In this document: positions 52,867-61,884 of the stretch, in pieces | How the letters are laid out: each line of letters begins with the position of its first letter | Numbering within the stretch: position 1 is the first letter of the stretch | Assembly: GCF_036245865.1 (NCBI RefSeq) | Contig: NZ_BTTW01000002.1 | Coordinates: 186,001 to 250,000 of the forward strand | Source: Corallococcus caeni | GTDB lineage: Bacteria > Myxococcota > Myxococcia > Myxococcales > Myxococcaceae | Length of the DNA stretch: 64,000 nucleotides | Direction: 5' to 3' | Position numbers and translations under genes: made by a program | Notes under the pieces: model-generated | What the model was told of the DNA's origin: nothing | The model's database searches: none | The model's input: only the letters and a program-made list of their open reading frames with translations

Positions 52867-54404
52867 GGCTGCCCCTGACCGCCCGGGTTCTCCTTCAGCC
52901 ACGTCGCGTAGTTGCGGTAGCGGCTGTAGAGGGACTTCAAGTGGATGAGGTCCTCGTACACCGGGCCGGACAGCTCCTGGCGGGTCATCAATTCATTCAT
53001 CAGCACGGTGACGGCGGACAGGCGCTTCTCCGTGGTGCGCAGGTCCACGCCGGCCAGGCCCAGGTCCAGCTCCGCGCGCAGCGCGACGACCTTCTGGCGC
53101 ACGGGCGCGTGCGTGCCGTAGCGGGCCATGGCCATGTCGAACATGTTGCGGATCCACGCCACGCGGTCCTGGAGCAACATCTTGTTGCCCTTGGCTTCGA
53201 AGAAGGGGCTGCGCGCGTTGGGGGTGAGCTTCTCGTGCAGCACCCAGGGGATGATCTGCCGGAAGTCCTCCAGCTCCACCGCGCGGTGGCCGCGGAAGAA
53301 CGCGAGCGCCTTCGCGAAGTGGAGGATGGTCTGGTACGCGCGCACGCTGGTGCCGTTCTCCGTCTGCGTGCAGAGGTGCACCTTCTTGTCCAAGGGGCAC
53401 TGCTCGTTGCACACGGCGGACACGGTCTGGCCTGCGAGCTTGAGCGTGTCCTTGTGCTTGAACTCGAAGCGCGGGGACGCCATGCGACAGAAGTCGAGCT
53501 GGCCCAGGAAGAAGGCCACGCGCTCCAGGGCGCCCTTGGGCACCTCCACGGCGAGGATGGCGTTGTAGGCCTTCTCCAGCTCGCCGGGGGTGAAGACGAT
53601 GTCCTTGGGGAGCAGCTCCTCCGGGGACTTGTCGGACTCGATGCGCTGGAGCAGCGTGTCCACGAAGCCGGAGTTGAAGGGCACGGCGCGCACGACGACG
53701 TCCAGGCGGTCCTTGAGCGCTTCGATGACCTGGAAGGTGCCGCCGCCCTGGTCGTCGTTGGCGGTGAGGAACCAGGACGAGCGGCCGGTGTAGACGTACT
53801 GGTCCATCATCTCCGCATAGCCCTCGCCCAAGAGCGACAGCAGGGCGGACTGCGTCTTGGTGGGGATGCGGTTGTACTCGTCGATGATCTTCACGCGCTG
53901 GCCAATCCACTTGCGCCAGCTGACCTTCACGGCGGACAGGTCCTCCGCCTTGAGCATGTCGGAGGGCAGGGGCGCGCCGAGCAGGTCCGCGATGGACAGC
54001 TGCGGGTGGCCGCGCTGGATGCCCCGGTGCACGTCCTCGCGGCCCATGCCGGAGAGCAGCGCCATGAGGATGGCGGACGTCGTCTTGCCGCGGCCCGGGC
54101 CGCCGACGAGCAGGGCGCGGCGGCAGGTGAACAGGGTGAGCAGCGGGATGAGGACGAAGGAGCTGTAGCTCATGTCCTCCGGGAGGTGGACCTCGTCGCC
54201 CGCGGTGTTCTTGAGGGCGGCGGTGCCGCCGAACTCGATGTCGTAGTACGGGCAGATGACGGCGTTGTTGGTGATCCACCAATACGCCTGCCGCATCTTG
54301 TCGTGGAGGCTGCCGCCGTCGCGTTCGGAGAGGTGGACGCTGAGGCCCTTGTCCGCCGACGCACGCCCGGTGAGCAGGCGCGAGACCCAATCCTGGTTGG
54401 CCAT
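52863..54404 (-). CDS. MoxR-family AAA+ ATPase
   Basis: A 513-residue AAA+ protein. Walker A is GGPGRGKTT near residue 100, the Walker B-type strand VKIIDEYNRIPTKTQSALLSL near 178, and sensor 1 WFLTANDD near 215. The arginine-finger region follows (LKDRLDVVVRAVPF). Long C-terminal helices are specific to this version. MoxR ATPases act with VWA proteins as chaperones that insert cofactors or remodel complexes. This is the first gene of the five-gene overlapping operon. ATG 54404 was preferred over an ORF start 18 codons upstream, as the upstream part is unlike protein; no ribosome-binding site is evident. Confidence 0.88.
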   Translation of the reverse strand: MANQDWVSRLLTGRASADKGLSVHLSERDGGSLHDKMRQAYWWITNNAVICPYYDIEFGGTAALKNTAGDEVHLPEDMSYSSFVLIPLLTLFTCRRALLVGGPGRGKTTSAILMALLSGMGREDVHRGIQRGHPQLSIADLLGAPLPSDMLKAEDLSAVKVSWRKWIGQRVKIIDEYNRIPTKTQSALLSLLGEGYAEMMDQYVYTGRSSWFLTANDDQGGGTFQVIEALKDRLDVVVRAVPFNSGFVDTLLQRIESDKSPEELLPKDIVFTPGELEKAYNAILAVEVPKGALERVAFFLGQLDFCRMASPRFEFKHKDTLKLAGQTVSAVCNEQCPLDKKVHLCTQTENGTSVRAYQTILHFAKALAFFRGHRAVELEDFRQIIPWVLHEKLTPNARSPFFEAKGNKMLLQDRVAWIRNMFDMAMARYGTHAPVRQKVVALRAELDLGLAGVDLRTTEKRLSAVTVLMNELMTRQELSGPVYEDLIHLKSLYSRYRNYATWLKENPGGQGQP

Positions 54405-54496
54405 GGAGGCGCGGGAGTGTAGCAGCGCGAGCGCGGATGGGGGGCACCGGGCAAGCATCTGGCGGAGCCTGTCCGGAGGCCCGCTAGGCTGGGGGG

Positions 54497-55135
54497 ATGA
54501 AGATGGCTCCCTGGCGGTTCGTGACGGTGCTGGTCCTGGGTGGACTGCTCTGCGCCTGTGCCTCCGTGCCGAAGACCTCCGCGCCCCAGCGCGAGCCCGT
54601 GGACGCGCGGCTCCATCGGGCGGTGATCCATGCCCTGGAGAAGAAGCAGGACCTGGCGCACGCGGAGGTCGACGGGGTGCTGGAAGAGGCGCCGCTGTAC
54701 CAGTCGGCGTGGATCGTCCGGGCGTGTCTGTTCCTGGAGCAGGGCAAGCTGGACGCCGCGGCCATGGGGGCGCTGTTCATCAACGGTCCCAGGCAGTTGC
54801 TGGGGCGGCTGAGGCGGACGCAGGAGCAGTTGACGCCCGAGGAGCGGCACCGGCTGGGACAGGCCGTGTGGAAGCTGGGCGTGCGCATCACGGAAGGGGG
54901 ATCCTCCGTTGAGCGGGTGACGGGCCACGAGTTGATGGAGCAGGGGGCCCTGTTGACCGGAGACGAAGCCGGACGTGCGTTGGCGGCAGCGGCGGTCCAA
55001 CGGGCCCTGATGGCGTCAGTGGCGGCCACCCACTTCCAGCTCAGGCCGTGGCCCCTTCCCTCCTTCCAGCGCGAGTGGCTGGATGCGCTCCTGGACGAAG
55101 AAGGACGCCTCCTGGAGACTTTCGTCGCGCGTTGA
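54497..55135 (+). CDS. Small lipoprotein, hypothetical
   Basis: A 212-residue predicted lipoprotein: basic start, hydrophobic core and lipobox LLCAC near residue 20. The rest is helical with a TPR-like flavour (VDGVLEEAPLYQSAWIVRACLFLEQGKLDAAAMG). I do not recognise the family. It is divergent from the MoxR operon (92 bases apart) and 13 bases before the next gene; a functional link to the Doc-like pair is unclear. Confidence 0.78.
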   Translation: MKMAPWRFVTVLVLGGLLCACASVPKTSAPQREPVDARLHRAVIHALEKKQDLAHAEVDGVLEEAPLYQSAWIVRACLFLEQGKLDAAAMGALFINGPRQLLGRLRRTQEQLTPEERHRLGQAVWKLGVRITEGGSSVERVTGHELMEQGALLTGDEAGRALAAAAVQRALMASVAATHFQLRPWPLPSFQREWLDALLDEEGRLLETFVAR

Positions 55136-55148
55136 GGGAGGGACCCGA

Positions 55149-55436
55149 ATGCTGCCTCACCTGGAAGTGGTTCACGGCGTCATCGGCGTATCGAACACGC
55201 CGGAGCTCCGCATCGAGCTCCGCAAGGGCGGAGTCCTCACGGTGACCGCCACGGCGGAGCAGGTGGAGCGGGCCTCTCGCTTGCGAGAAGTCTCCGCGAT
55301 GGTGGCCATGGGCCCCAGGCCCCGGCTCATCTGGATCCGCCAGGAGGGCGTCGACGTGCCGGTTCCTCCCGCGGAGGAACGTGACGCACATGCCCTGCGC
55401 AAGTGGAGTGAGCTGCTGCGGAGGTTGGCGCAATGA
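55149..55436 (+). CDS. Small protein upstream of a Doc-like gene (candidate antitoxin or partner)
   Basis: A 95-residue protein, beta-rich at first (LEVVHGVIGVSNTPELRIELRKGGVLTV) and charged toward the end (EERDAHALRKWSELLRRL). It does not resemble Phd-type DNA-binding antitoxins. GGGAGG is about a dozen bases upstream of ATG 55149. The last 4 bases overlap the Doc-like gene (ATGA 55433-55436), the classic toxin-antitoxin arrangement. It could be a new antitoxin type or simply a partner; no family was recognised. Confidence 0.62.
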   Translation: MLPHLEVVHGVIGVSNTPELRIELRKGGVLTVTATAEQVERASRLREVSAMVAMGPRPRLIWIRQEGVDVPVPPAEERDAHALRKWSELLRRLAQ

Positions 55437-55858
55437 GTGACTCGCAGCCGTATGACCGGTTCTGTGGCTTGTCCCGGCTCCAGGAGCTTCAGGCCAAGGG
55501 CATCGCCGCGCATGGCGGAAGATTGGGCGTCCGCGACGCCCTGGGCCCTGGCGCGACCCTGGGCGCGGCCTGGACCGCGGAGGAGTACAGCGTCGGGCCA
55601 GAAGCGGTCCCGGGGCTGATGTTCGCCGTCTACCTGCTCTTCTACATCGCGACGAAGCAGGTCTTCGTGGACGGGAACAAGCGCATCGCCTGGCTCGCCA
55701 TGTGCGAGGCCCTGGCCTGCATGGGCCTGGAGGTGGAGGCCACGATTGATGAGGCGGAGGCGCTGGTGATGGCCATCTCCAACAACCAGTACAAGGACGT
55801 GGAGCCGGTGTTCCTCTGGGTCGTCGAACACCTGCGCGAGCTGCGCGTCGGCGGCTAG
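55433..55858 (+). CDS. Doc/Fic-fold protein with altered catalytic motif
   Basis: A 141-residue protein with the Doc-type Fic fold. The first helix region carries GLSRLQELQAKGIAAHGG, and the signature loop reads KQVFVDGNKRIAWLAM near residues 75-90. Fic/Doc enzymes need HxFx(D/A)GNKR; here Q76 stands in place of the catalytic His, while the phosphate-binding loop is kept. It should therefore bind a nucleotide or phosphate but not carry out normal AMP transfer or phosphorylation. It ends in a 4-bp overlap with the convergent LuxR-type gene. Confidence 0.82.
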   Translation: MSDSQPYDRFCGLSRLQELQAKGIAAHGGRLGVRDALGPGATLGAAWTAEEYSVGPEAVPGLMFAVYLLFYIATKQVFVDGNKRIAWLAMCEALACMGLEVEATIDEAEALVMAISNNQYKDVEPVFLWVVEHLRELRVGG

Positions 55859-56484
55859 AGCGTCACCAGTCCCATCCGCGCGGCCCTCACCACCGCCTCC
55901 GTGCGCCGCTGCACGCCCAGCTTGGCCAGCACCGCGTTGACGTGGAACTTCGCGGTGTGCTCGCTGATGGCCAGCCGGTCCGCGATGGCCTTGTTCGACA
56001 GGCCCTCCGCCAGCAATCCCAGCACCTCGCGCTCGCGCGGTGTCAGCGTGTCCGGCCCCGGCGCTCCCGTCGGCGCCGTGCTCCGGGGCGCGGCGCGCAC
56101 CTGGGACAGGCCCGGCTCGAACACCGTGAGGCCTCGCGCGACCGCGTGCAGCGCGGCCCCCAGCATCCCCGGCGCCACGTCGCGGAACAGCAGGCCCCTC
56201 GCGCCCGCCCCCAGCGCCAGCTCCCCCGCCGCCTCGTCCGCCACCAGCGCCAGCACCGGCGCGCCCAGGTCCGGCGCCGCGCCTTCCTCCAGCCGCAGGC
56301 CCGTGTCCCAGAGGACCACGTCGGGCGGCTCGCCTCGCGTCGCCTCCAGCTCCACCTGCGTGCCCGCTGCCACCACCGTCCAGGCCTCCGCCTGTTCGCT
56401 CAACACCCGTGCGAGCGCACCCCGGGCCAGGGGGTCCTCGGAGACGAGCGCGAGCCTGGGCGATGAGGAGGGCGCATCCAACAT
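55855..56484 (-). CDS. LuxR/NarL-type response regulator
   Basis: A 209-residue transcription factor. The N-terminal receiver-like domain (LALVSEDPLARGALARVLSE, PDVVLWDTGL with an Asp at the phospho position, LALVADEAAGELALGAGARGLL) is followed by the LuxR HTH: LTPREREVLGLLAEGLSNKAIADRLAISEHTAKFHVNAVLAKLGV. ATG 56484 is preferred, with GAGGGG upstream; an in-frame start 13 codons earlier is possible. The acidic pocket of the receiver is partly degenerate (SEDP), so phosphorylation is uncertain. No kinase is adjacent. Confidence 0.88.
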   Translation of the reverse strand: MLDAPSSSPRLALVSEDPLARGALARVLSEQAEAWTVVAAGTQVELEATRGEPPDVVLWDTGLRLEEGAAPDLGAPVLALVADEAAGELALGAGARGLLFRDVAPGMLGAALHAVARGLTVFEPGLSQVRAAPRSTAPTGAPGPDTLTPREREVLGLLAEGLSNKAIADRLAISEHTAKFHVNAVLAKLGVQRRTEAVVRAARMGLVTL

Positions 56485-56606
56485 GGGCCCCTCATCCCTA
56501 ACCGCCCCGGCCGGGTTCGCCACACCGCAAGGCGCCAGGATGCCTTTCCTTCCCTCTCAACGACGCTCCTGTGAAGAATCGTGAAGTCCTTCCGGGAGGG
56601 GCACGC

Positions 56607-57791
56607 ATGGCGGTCCGGACAACGCGGTGGTGGGTGGCGGGGCTGCTCCTCGCGGGCAGCGTCCAGGCGGCGACGGCTCCCTACGCGAAGCGGGGTGATG
56701 AAATCGTCGACCTCGTGCGCACCCGCTTCTTCGATGCGGCGAAGGGCACCGCCTGGGCCGACGCGCACCAGGGCTACGCCGCCGACGCGAAGGACGTGGA
56801 GGACTTCACCCGGCGCACGAACGCGGCGCTCGCGGAGCTGAAGGCCTCGCACACGGCCTACTACCCGAAGGAGAGCCCCGGCCACGCGGAGGTGTCCTCC
56901 ATCTTCCAGGTCTTCCTCAAGCAGCAGAACGTGGAGGCCACCGGCATCGGCGTAGACGTGCGGGAGACCCCGGACGGCTTCTTCGTCCGCCATGTCTTCG
57001 CGGACGGCCCTGGCGCGAAGGCGGGCCTCTTGCGCGGGGACCGGCTCGTCACCGTGGAGGGCAAGCCCTTCCATCCGTGGCACGCCTTCACGAACCGCGC
57101 GGGCCGCGCCACCCGCCTCACCGTGGAGCGCGTGAAGGGCGCCGCGCCCCTGTCGCTCACCGTCACGCCCCGTCGCATGAACCCGCGCAAGGAATGGCTC
57201 GCGGTCCAGAAGGCCAGCGGGCAGGTCGTGGAGCGCCAGGGCCGCCGCGTCGCCTACCAGCATGTCTACGCGTGCACCGGCGAGGAGTACCAGCAGGCCC
57301 TGGAGGAAGAACTCCAGGACGCCTTCGCGGACGCGGACGCGCTCGTCATCGACTTCCGCGACGGCTGGGGCGGCTGCAATCCGGCCTTCGTCAACCTCTT
57401 CAATCCCCAGGTCCCCGTGCTCGCCAACACCGGCCGAGACGGCAAGACGCAGCCCTACGCGCCGTCGTGGCGCAAGCCGGTGGTGCTGCTCGTCAACGGC
57501 AACTCGCGCAGCGGCAAGGAACTGGTGGCCTTCGCGATGAAGCGCCACAAGCTGGCGACGCTCGTGGGCGAGCGGACCGCGGGCGCGGTGCTGGGCGGCG
57601 GGCCGCAGAGGCTGTCCAACGGGGACCTGCTCTACCTCGCCGTCATGGACGTGACGGCGGACGGCGAGCGCATCGAAGGCGTGGGCGTCCCGGTGGACGT
57701 GGAGGTCCCGGACGCGCTGCCGTACGCGGCCGGCGCGGATCCGCAGCGGGAGAGGGCGCTCGACGTGGCCGCCTCCCTGGTGAAGGGCTGA
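56607..57791 (+). CDS. S41-family (C-terminal processing-like) peptidase
   Basis: A 394-residue exported protease: signal peptide ending VQAAT, a PDZ domain (GIGVDVRETPDGFFVRHVFADGPGAKAGLLRGDRLVTV near 110), and the S41 core with VIDFRDGWGG and the nucleophile Ser in NSRSGKELVAFAMKRHK near 305, followed by LVGERTAGAVLGGGP. The spacing resembles tail-specific or tricorn-type enzymes. ATG 56607 has GGGAGG about seven bases upstream. It probably acts in the periplasm. It is divergent from the LuxR-type gene, which could control it. Confidence 0.88.
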   Translation: MAVRTTRWWVAGLLLAGSVQAATAPYAKRGDEIVDLVRTRFFDAAKGTAWADAHQGYAADAKDVEDFTRRTNAALAELKASHTAYYPKESPGHAEVSSIFQVFLKQQNVEATGIGVDVRETPDGFFVRHVFADGPGAKAGLLRGDRLVTVEGKPFHPWHAFTNRAGRATRLTVERVKGAAPLSLTVTPRRMNPRKEWLAVQKASGQVVERQGRRVAYQHVYACTGEEYQQALEEELQDAFADADALVIDFRDGWGGCNPAFVNLFNPQVPVLANTGRDGKTQPYAPSWRKPVVLLVNGNSRSGKELVAFAMKRHKLATLVGERTAGAVLGGGPQRLSNGDLLYLAVMDVTADGERIEGVGVPVDVEVPDALPYAAGADPQRERALDVAASLVKG

Positions 57792-57795
57792 AGCG

Positions 57796-58872
57796 TCAGC
57801 GCAGCGTGACGCCGTGCCCCGGCGCGTCCGCGTCCAGCGTCAGCCGCGCGCCCGCGTACGTCGCGCCACCCTGGAACGGGTGGCTCGCGATGAACAGCGG
57901 CGTGTCCAGGTCCGCATAGGTGAAGCCGCCCAGCCCCGCCGCCAGGTGCGCGGACGCGCTCATCGCGAGCACGCTCTCCACCATGCCGCCCACCATCAGC
58001 TCCAGCCCCGCCGCGCGGGCGAGGCTCCACATCGTCACCGCCTCCACCATCCCGCACTTCATCGTCTTGATGTTGATGCCGTGGCAGGCGTTCTCACGGA
58101 TGAGCCGCAGCACGTCCTTCACCGAGCGCGCGGATTCATCCGCGCACACCGGCACCTTCGAGCGGCGCGTCACCTCCGCGAGCCCCGCGAAGTCGGAGGG
58201 CGGCACCGGCTGCTCGAACAGCGCCAGCGGCACCTCCGCGCGCTCCAGCTCCTTGAGGAACGCCAGCGCCTCCGCCACGTCGTAGCCCCCGTTCGCGTCC
58301 GCGAAGAGGCGCGCCTTCGGGGCCTCCTGGTGGATGGCCACGAGCCGCGCCGCGTCCGCGTCCGGATCCAACGCGCCGACCTTCACCTTCAACGTGTCGA
58401 TGCCCCGCCCCAGGATGGCCCGCGTGGACGCCACCGCGTGCGCCACGTCCCCGGCCGTGACCGTCATGTCGATGTCCAGCGCCGTCCCCACCCCGCCGAA
58501 GAAGGCGTGCAGCGGAATCCGGTGGTGCCGCGCGAGCGCGTCCAGCAGCGCCATCTCCACGCCACACCGCGCGGAGGGCGCCAGCGCGAGCGCGTCCCCC
58601 AACGACTCCGACGCCGGCCGCCACGCCTGGACGTCCCGACCCACCAGCAGCCCGCGCACCGGCTCCAGCGCGGCGAGCGTGCTGGCTTGCGTCTCCCCGC
58701 TCACCGCGGTGAAGGGCGCCGCCTCTCCCAGCCCCACCGTGCCGTCCGCGAGCATGATTCGCACGAGCACGTTCTCCGCCGCGTGCTGCGCGCCGGTGGC
58801 GATGGCGAACGGCTCCGTCAGGGGCAGGTGCAGGGCTTCGAACGCGACGTGCGTGATGAGGGTAGGGCGCAT
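57796..58872 (-). CDS. Dipeptide epimerase (L-Ala-D/L-Glu epimerase-like), enolase superfamily
   Basis: A 358-residue enzyme of the muconate-lactonising/dipeptide epimerase group. Catalytic residues are visible: the second Lys of TLKVKVG near 164, metal ligands in FADANGGY, FEQPV and CADES, and Lys in INIKTMKCG near 268. Members epimerise dipeptides, often in murein-peptide recycling. It is convergent with the S41 peptidase with only four bases between, so the two are not in one operon. Substrate specificity cannot be set from sequence alone. Confidence 0.9.
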   Translation of the reverse strand: MRPTLITHVAFEALHLPLTEPFAIATGAQHAAENVLVRIMLADGTVGLGEAAPFTAVSGETQASTLAALEPVRGLLVGRDVQAWRPASESLGDALALAPSARCGVEMALLDALARHHRIPLHAFFGGVGTALDIDMTVTAGDVAHAVASTRAILGRGIDTLKVKVGALDPDADAARLVAIHQEAPKARLFADANGGYDVAEALAFLKELERAEVPLALFEQPVPPSDFAGLAEVTRRSKVPVCADESARSVKDVLRLIRENACHGINIKTMKCGMVEAVTMWSLARAAGLELMVGGMVESVLAMSASAHLAAGLGGFTYADLDTPLFIASHPFQGGATYAGARLTLDADAPGHGVTLR

Positions 58873-59069
58873 GGCGGGGGCGAGTGTGGCCGACCTCGCT
58901 GTCGATGGGTCGGTCCTTCTGACTCCTTACCGCTTCCACTTTCACTTGTCTGTAATTCGAGAAAGTTTAGAAAGATACGAAGGTTGAGGCTGACTTGAGC
59001 CGCCGTGAGATTCGTGGCGACATGCGGGCTCCCCGGGGGGTGGGCAGTGCCGGGGCCGCGAGGAGGCGG

Positions 59070-61073
59070 ATGTCGTCCGGGACCGAAACGACCGTGGCCC
59101 TTCCGCTCCCGGATTCGCTCCTGGCCGCGCTGGAGGAGGCCGAGCGCGAACACCCCGAGGCGTGCATGGTGCTGCGTGCCGTGCGCTCCAACAGCGGCTC
59201 CATCCTCGACTTCGAGTGGCTGTGGGCGAACCCCGCCGCCGCGCGTGCGCTGGGCCGCGTCCCGGAGTTCCTCCCGGGCCGGCGCCTGGGCGAGGTGTCC
59301 TCGAAGGACGGCATCGCCGGCCGCATGGACCTGCTGCGCCAGGTGGTGGAGTCCGGCCGGCTGCACGCGGACCACTTCACCGAAGGGGACATCCTGATGC
59401 AGGGCACCGCGGTGCCCCTGCGGCGTGACGGGGTGCTGCTGCGCCTGCGCGACATCACCAGCTCCCAGCGGGTGGAGGAGGGGCTGCGCGAGACGCTGGA
59501 CTGGGTGCGCGACGTGCTGGAGAGCATGCCGGACGTCTTCTTCACCGTGGACACGGACTGGCGCATCACCTACGTGAACCGCAACGCCGCCGCGCTCACC
59601 GGCCGCACCCCGGAGACCCTCTTCCGCCGCGTGCTGTGGGACGCGTGCCCGGAGCTGTGCGGCACCCCGTTCGAGCGCGCGCTGCGCGAGGTGGCCGCCG
59701 AGGAGAGCTACCGCCTCTTCGAGCTGCGCACCGGCCGGGACCGCTGGCACGACGTGCACGTCTGGTCCAGCGGCCGCAACATCTCCACCTACGCGCGCGA
59801 CATCACCGACAAGAAGCGCGTGCAGGCGGAGCGCGACGCGCTGCTCGCCCGCGAGCGCTCCGGCCGCCTGGAGGCGGAGGCGCTCGCCCAGCGCCGCACG
59901 CACGAGCTGATGGCCGCGCGCGAGCGGCTGGTGCAGTCGGAGAAGCTGGCCATGGCGGGCCAGCTCGCCGCGGGCGTGGGCCACGAAATCAACAACCCCC
60001 TGTCCTACGTCACCGGCAACCTCCAGTTCGCGGTGGAGCAGCTCACGCCGCTCGCCCGCCGCCCGGACGCCGGCCCTGGGGCCCAGGGCGCCCTGAACGA
60101 GGCGCTGGAGGCGCTGCGCGAGGCGCGCGAGGGGGCGGAGCGGATCCGCGTCATCGTGCGCGACCTGCAGACCTTCGCCCGCGCGGACGAGCTGCGCCTG
60201 GGGCCCGTGGACGTGCACGCGGCGCTGGAGTTCGGCGTCTCCATGGCCATGACCCACCTGCGCAGCCGCGCCCAGGTGGAGCGCAGCTACGGCCAGGTGC
60301 CGCCCGCGCTGGCGCACGAGGCCCGCCTGGGCCAGGTGTTCCTCCACCTGCTCATCAACGCCGCGCACGCCATCCCCTCCGGCGACTTCGAGCGCCACCG
60401 CGTGACGCTCACCACCCGCCGCGAGGGCGCGTGGGTGCTGGTGGAGGTGTCCGACACCGGCCTGGGCATGACGCCGGAGGTGCTCCAGCGCGCCTTCGAG
60501 CCGTTCTTCACCACCCGTCCCGTGGGCGAGGGCAGCGGCCTGGGGCTGTCCATCTGCCTGGGGCTCGTGCGCAGCATGCACGGCGAGCTCACCGCCACCA
60601 GCATCCCGGGCCTGGGCAGCACCTTCCAGGTGCGGCTGCCCATCGCGGAGCGGCCCGTGCACCCGGGCGTGCCCGCGGTGCGCGCGGAGGAGGGCGCGTC
60701 ACGCAAGCGCGTGCTCGTGGTGGACGACGAGCCTCAGCTCACCTCGGTGCTCCGGCGCATCCTCGGCCGGCAGCACGACGTGGTGGTGGCGCACAGCGGC
60801 CGGGAGGCGCTGACGCTGCTGGAGCAGGACGACGCCTTCGACCGCATCTTCTGCGACCTGATGATGGCGGACCTCACCGGCATGGACGTGCACGCGGAGC
60901 TGGCGCGGCGCCGGCCGCAGCTCCTGTCGCGCTTCGTGTTCATGACGGGCGGCAGCTTCACGGACCGCGCCCGCGCCTTCCTCCAGGCCGTGCCGCTGCC
61001 GCGCATCGAGAAGCCCTTCGAGCCCGGGGTGCTGCACGCGCTGGTGGAGTCCTCGCCGCCGCGCACCGGCTAG
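59070..61073 (+). CDS. Hybrid sensor histidine kinase with C-terminal receiver
   Basis: A soluble kinase of about 667 residues. Two PAS-type sensor regions occupy the first 260 residues (ILDFEWLWANPAAAR..., then MPDVFFTVDTDWRITYVNRNAAAL). A coiled coil leads to the HisKA motif with the phosphorylated His in AAGVGHEINNPL. The ATPase domain has N-box LLINAAHAI and DTGLGMTPEV. A receiver follows with RVLVVDDEPQLT and the phospho-Asp in FCDLMMADLTG. The ATG at 59070 is preceded closely by AGGAGG; ATG 59022 and TTG 58995 are alternatives. The AT-rich stretch at 58940-58980 likely holds its promoter. Confidence 0.92.
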   Translation: MSSGTETTVALPLPDSLLAALEEAEREHPEACMVLRAVRSNSGSILDFEWLWANPAAARALGRVPEFLPGRRLGEVSSKDGIAGRMDLLRQVVESGRLHADHFTEGDILMQGTAVPLRRDGVLLRLRDITSSQRVEEGLRETLDWVRDVLESMPDVFFTVDTDWRITYVNRNAAALTGRTPETLFRRVLWDACPELCGTPFERALREVAAEESYRLFELRTGRDRWHDVHVWSSGRNISTYARDITDKKRVQAERDALLARERSGRLEAEALAQRRTHELMAARERLVQSEKLAMAGQLAAGVGHEINNPLSYVTGNLQFAVEQLTPLARRPDAGPGAQGALNEALEALREAREGAERIRVIVRDLQTFARADELRLGPVDVHAALEFGVSMAMTHLRSRAQVERSYGQVPPALAHEARLGQVFLHLLINAAHAIPSGDFERHRVTLTTRREGAWVLVEVSDTGLGMTPEVLQRAFEPFFTTRPVGEGSGLGLSICLGLVRSMHGELTATSIPGLGSTFQVRLPIAERPVHPGVPAVRAEEGASRKRVLVVDDEPQLTSVLRRILGRQHDVVVAHSGREALTLLEQDDAFDRIFCDLMMADLTGMDVHAELARRRPQLLSRFVFMTGGSFTDRARAFLQAVPLPRIEKPFEPGVLHALVESSPPRTG

Positions 61074-61094
61074 CGCGCGGCGGCAGGACGGGGA

Positions 61095-61790
61095 CTACAG
61101 CTTCACCTCGTCGCGCTCCGGCCGCGTGATGTACGCGGTGCTCGGGTTCGCGGGGTCGGCCAGCCGCTTCATCAGGCTGTCCATGCCGTTGGAGCGCGCG
61201 AAGGCCATCTCGTTCTTCGTCACGCCCACCAGCGTGAGCAGCTCCACCTGGCCGCTGGGCAGGGTGAAGTGGCTGGGGCGGTTGGCGTCCTTGACGAACA
61301 CGAAGCCCGCGAGCTTCGTCTCACCGCCAGTGAGGGTGCCGTCCACCGGGTAGCGGTGGCCCATGGCGAACAGCCGCGCGCACACGAGGTTGTAGGCCAT
61401 CATGTCCAGCAGGCGCAGCACCGGCCAGCGCTCCTCCTCGGGCGTGTGGATGACCATCTCGTAGCCCAGGCCGCTGCGGGCGTCGTCCGCCAGCTCCTCG
61501 CCGGGGGCCACCGTGAAGGGGTTGGACAGGCCGCTCGTCACGTAGGTCCAGTAGGGGTACTCCGCGCTGGGGGGCGCCACACGCACGCCCATGGGCAGCC
61601 AGTTCGGATCCATCTCCGTTCCCTGGGCCAGCTCGCTCTCCAGCCACCCCTCCAGCACGCCGGTGCCCTCCAGGAGGTCTACTTCCTCTCGGATGGCGCC
61701 GAACAGCTTCGGGTACTCCACCTCGTCGCGGTCCGCCCAGCAGTCTTCGTACCACTGGATGAAGTCTTCCTCTGTCTCCGGGACTTTCAT
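61095..61790 (-). CDS. Suppressor-of-fused (SUFU) domain protein
   Basis: A 231-residue soluble protein. The SUFU-domain pattern is visible: YWTYVTSGLSNPFTV, a middle GLGYEMVIHTPEEERWPVLRLLDMMAYNLV, HRYPVDGTLTG and the end GQVELLTLVGVTKNEMAFA. In bacteria the domain appears in polymorphic-toxin immunity proteins and in unlinked genes; no toxin is next to this one. The N-terminal 60 residues are acidic and helical. It is convergent with the hybrid kinase, 21 bases apart. Confidence 0.82.
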   Translation of the reverse strand: MKVPETEEDFIQWYEDCWADRDEVEYPKLFGAIREEVDLLEGTGVLEGWLESELAQGTEMDPNWLPMGVRVAPPSAEYPYWTYVTSGLSNPFTVAPGEELADDARSGLGYEMVIHTPEEERWPVLRLLDMMAYNLVCARLFAMGHRYPVDGTLTGGETKLAGFVFVKDANRPSHFTLPSGQVELLTLVGVTKNEMAFARSNGMDSLMKRLADPANPSTAYITRPERDEVKL

Positions 61791-61884
61791 GGGGGCGGAC
61801 TCTAGAGGTTCACCCCGATTTCACAACTTGAACCGCGCGCGGATGCCCACTGGCCGGTGGGCTGGCGGACAGACGTTCAGGTTT

